Shown: piece after piece, positions 62,725 through 64,000 of the stretch
Layout of the letters: each line of letters begins with the position of its first letter
Numbering within the stretch: position 1 is the first letter of the stretch
Assembly: GCA_022793895.1 (NCBI GenBank)
Contig: JAAWDS010000006.1
Location: 124,001 to 188,000, forward strand
Origin: Provencibacterium sp.
GTDB taxonomy: Bacteria > Bacillota > Clostridia > Oscillospirales > Ruminococcaceae
Length of the DNA stretch: 64,000 bases
Direction: 5' to 3'
Position numbers and translations under genes: made by a program
Notes under the pieces: generated by a model
What the model was told of the DNA's origin: nothing
Database searches by the model: none
Seen by the model: only the letters and a program-made list of their open reading frames with translations

Positions 62725-64000
62725 ATGAACAAGCTGATCGTAAATACCTATAAAAAGCCCTCCCGCATCCACCGGAACCTCTATGGGCATTTTTCCGAAC
62801 ACCTGGGCCGGTGCATCTATGGCGGTCTTTATGTGGGAGAGGACTCCCCCATCCCCAACACCAACGGCATGCGCAACGATGTTGTGAGCGCCCTGCGCAA
62901 CATCCGTGTGCCCGTGCTGCGCTGGCCGGGCGGCTGCTTTGCCGACGAGTACCATTGGAAGGACGGCATCGGCGAAAAAAGTCTGCGCAAGCGGATGGTC
63001 AACACCCACTGGGGCGGGGTCGTGGAGGACAACAGTTTCGGTACGCACGAGTTTATGGAGCTGTGCCGTCAGTTGGACTGCGCGCCCTATGTCAATGGAA
63101 ACGTTGGCAGCGGCTCCGTTCAGGAAATGCAGGAATGGGTGGAATATATGACCTTTGACGGCGAATCCCCCATGGCGCGGCTGCGCGGGGAAAACGGCCG
63201 TCCCAAGCCCTGGAGCCTCCGCTATTTCGGGATCGGGAACGAAAACTGGGGCTGCGGCGGCAACATGACCGCCGAGGAATACGCGAACCAGTTCCGCCGC
63301 TATCAAACCTATGTGCGCAACTATGGCGAAAACAAAATTTACAAAATCGCCTGCGGGCCCAATGTGGACGACTACCACTGGACCGAGGTTCTTATGCGCG
63401 AGGCCGGCCGCTTTATGGACGGGCTGACGCTCCACCACTACTCCTATTGCGGCGATGATTTCAGCCACAAGGGCAGCGCGTTGGACTTTAAAGAGGAGGA
63501 GTGGTATTCCCTCCTCCACAAAGCGCTCTATATGGACGACCTGATTCAAATCCACAAAGGGATTATGCAGCGCTATGATCCGGAAGGCCGGGTGGGCCTT
63601 CTAGTGGATGAATGGGGCTCCTGGCACGAAGTGGAGCCGGGCGCCAACCCCGGATTCCTCTACCAACAGAATACCATTCGGGACGCGATGGTAGCTGCCG
63701 TCACGCTCAACATCTTCAACAAACACAGCGACCGGGTACGGATGGCCAACATCGCTCAGACGGTCAACGTCCTTCAATCGATGATCCTGACCGAAGGGGA
63801 AAAGATGGTCCTAACCCCCTCCTATTTCGTTTTTGATCTGTACCAGGATCATCAGGATGCCATGCTGGTGGACAGCTTTGTAGAAACGGAGATGGTGGGA
63901 GAAGGCGCTTACCGCATCCCTGCTCTCCACGAATCCGCCTCGCTTTCCGAGAACGGACGGCTGACCGTTACCTTAGCAAACCTTTCCTTAGAAACCGCTT
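62725..64000 (+). CDS. GH51 alpha-L-arabinofuranosidase, 3' end beyond the window
   Basis: It releases terminal arabinofuranose from arabinan or arabinoxylan oligosaccharides. The N-terminus ([25 protein letters not shown]), [15 protein letters not shown] and [13 protein letters not shown] (acid/base Glu173) are GH51 signatures. The nucleophile region is VDEWGSW (Glu296). There is no signal peptide, so it is cytoplasmic. AAGGAAAGGA precedes the ATG. 425 codons are visible of roughly 500 expected; it is missing from the ORF track because no stop is reached. Confidence 0.94.
   Translation, partial: MNKLIVNTYKKPSRIHRNLYGHFSEHLGRCIYGGLYVGEDSPIPNTNGMRNDVVSALRNIRVPVLRWPGGCFADEYHWKDGIGEKSLRKRMVNTHWGGVVEDNSFGTHEFMELCRQLDCAPYVNGNVGSGSVQEMQEWVEYMTFDGESPMARLRGENGRPKPWSLRYFGIGNENWGCGGNMTAEEYANQFRRYQTYVRNYGENKIYKIACGPNVDDYHWTEVLMREAGRFMDGLTLHHYSYCGDDFSHKGSALDFKEEEWYSLLHKALYMDDLIQIHKGIMQRYDPEGRVGLLVDEWGSWHEVEPGANPGFLYQQNTIRDAMVAAVTLNIFNKHSDRVRMANIAQTVNVLQSMILTEGEKMVLTPSYFVFDLYQDHQDAMLVDSFVETEMVGEGAYRIPALHESASLSENGRLTVTLANLSLETA

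Noticed and set aside
1-64000. CRISPR arrays, tRNA or rRNA genes
   Set aside because: No spaced direct-repeat array, no tRNA cloverleaf with conserved TTCGA arm, and no rRNA-like sequence were seen when reading through the gaps; a tRNAscan/Infernal run would be decisive.

Overview
The window looks like chromosome of a moderately GC-rich, endospore-forming Clostridia species, most likely gut Oscillospiraceae/Ruminococcaceae. This rests on AddAB, GdpP, RNase J and LplB/YtcP-type sugar transporters, an alpha/beta small acid-soluble spore protein with a SigG-like promoter, strong AGGAGG ribosome sites, and frequent GTG/TTG starts. No rRNA, tRNA or CRISPR array was seen.

Region 1 (1-21.9 kb, almost all minus strand) is housekeeping. 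It holds addB-addA, a CPBP membrane protease, the run gdpP-rplI-dnaB-tilS-hpt-ftsH, RNase J behind a long hairpin-rich leader, and a nucleotidyltransferase/phosphomannomutase-like fusion. Two intergenic gaps carry related three-hairpin repeat elements.

Region 2 (22-45.4 kb, plus strand) is a surface-polysaccharide locus. It opens with two sets of long inverted repeats: one around an AT-rich promoter segment, the other around a gene for a secreted protein. Then come EpsG/Wzy-like polymerase, initiating sugar transferase, a catalytically degenerate CinA-like protein, glycosyltransferases, a TagGH/Wzm-Wzt-type ABC exporter, UDP-galactopyranose mutase and three tandem GlfT2-like galactofuranosyltransferases. 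The third of these carries a degenerate pyruvyltransferase-like domain. An AT-rich cassette follows: a PP-loop protein, a fusion of polysaccharide pyruvyltransferase with a complete MenD-like thiamine-diphosphate enzyme, and an MDR dehydrogenase. The inferred product is an exported galactofuranose-containing glycan with keto-acid-type decoration.

Region 3 (45.5-56.6 kb) has the spore protein and then a glycan-use locus: an 837-aa uncharacterised enzyme-like protein, a solute-binding lipoprotein, two ABC permeases, a YesM-type histidine kinase with AraC-type response regulator, and a divergent Cys-type sulfatase. A sulfated glycan is the likely substrate.

Region 4 (56.7-64 kb) has a DUF4143 ATPase, a small SHOCT-like protein plus large serine recombinase, a secreted calcium-loop protein with ECF sigma factor and RsgI-like anti-sigma factor, and the start of a GH51 alpha-L-arabinofuranosidase cut by the window edge.

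All identifications come from reading motifs and family resemblance. No database search was run.
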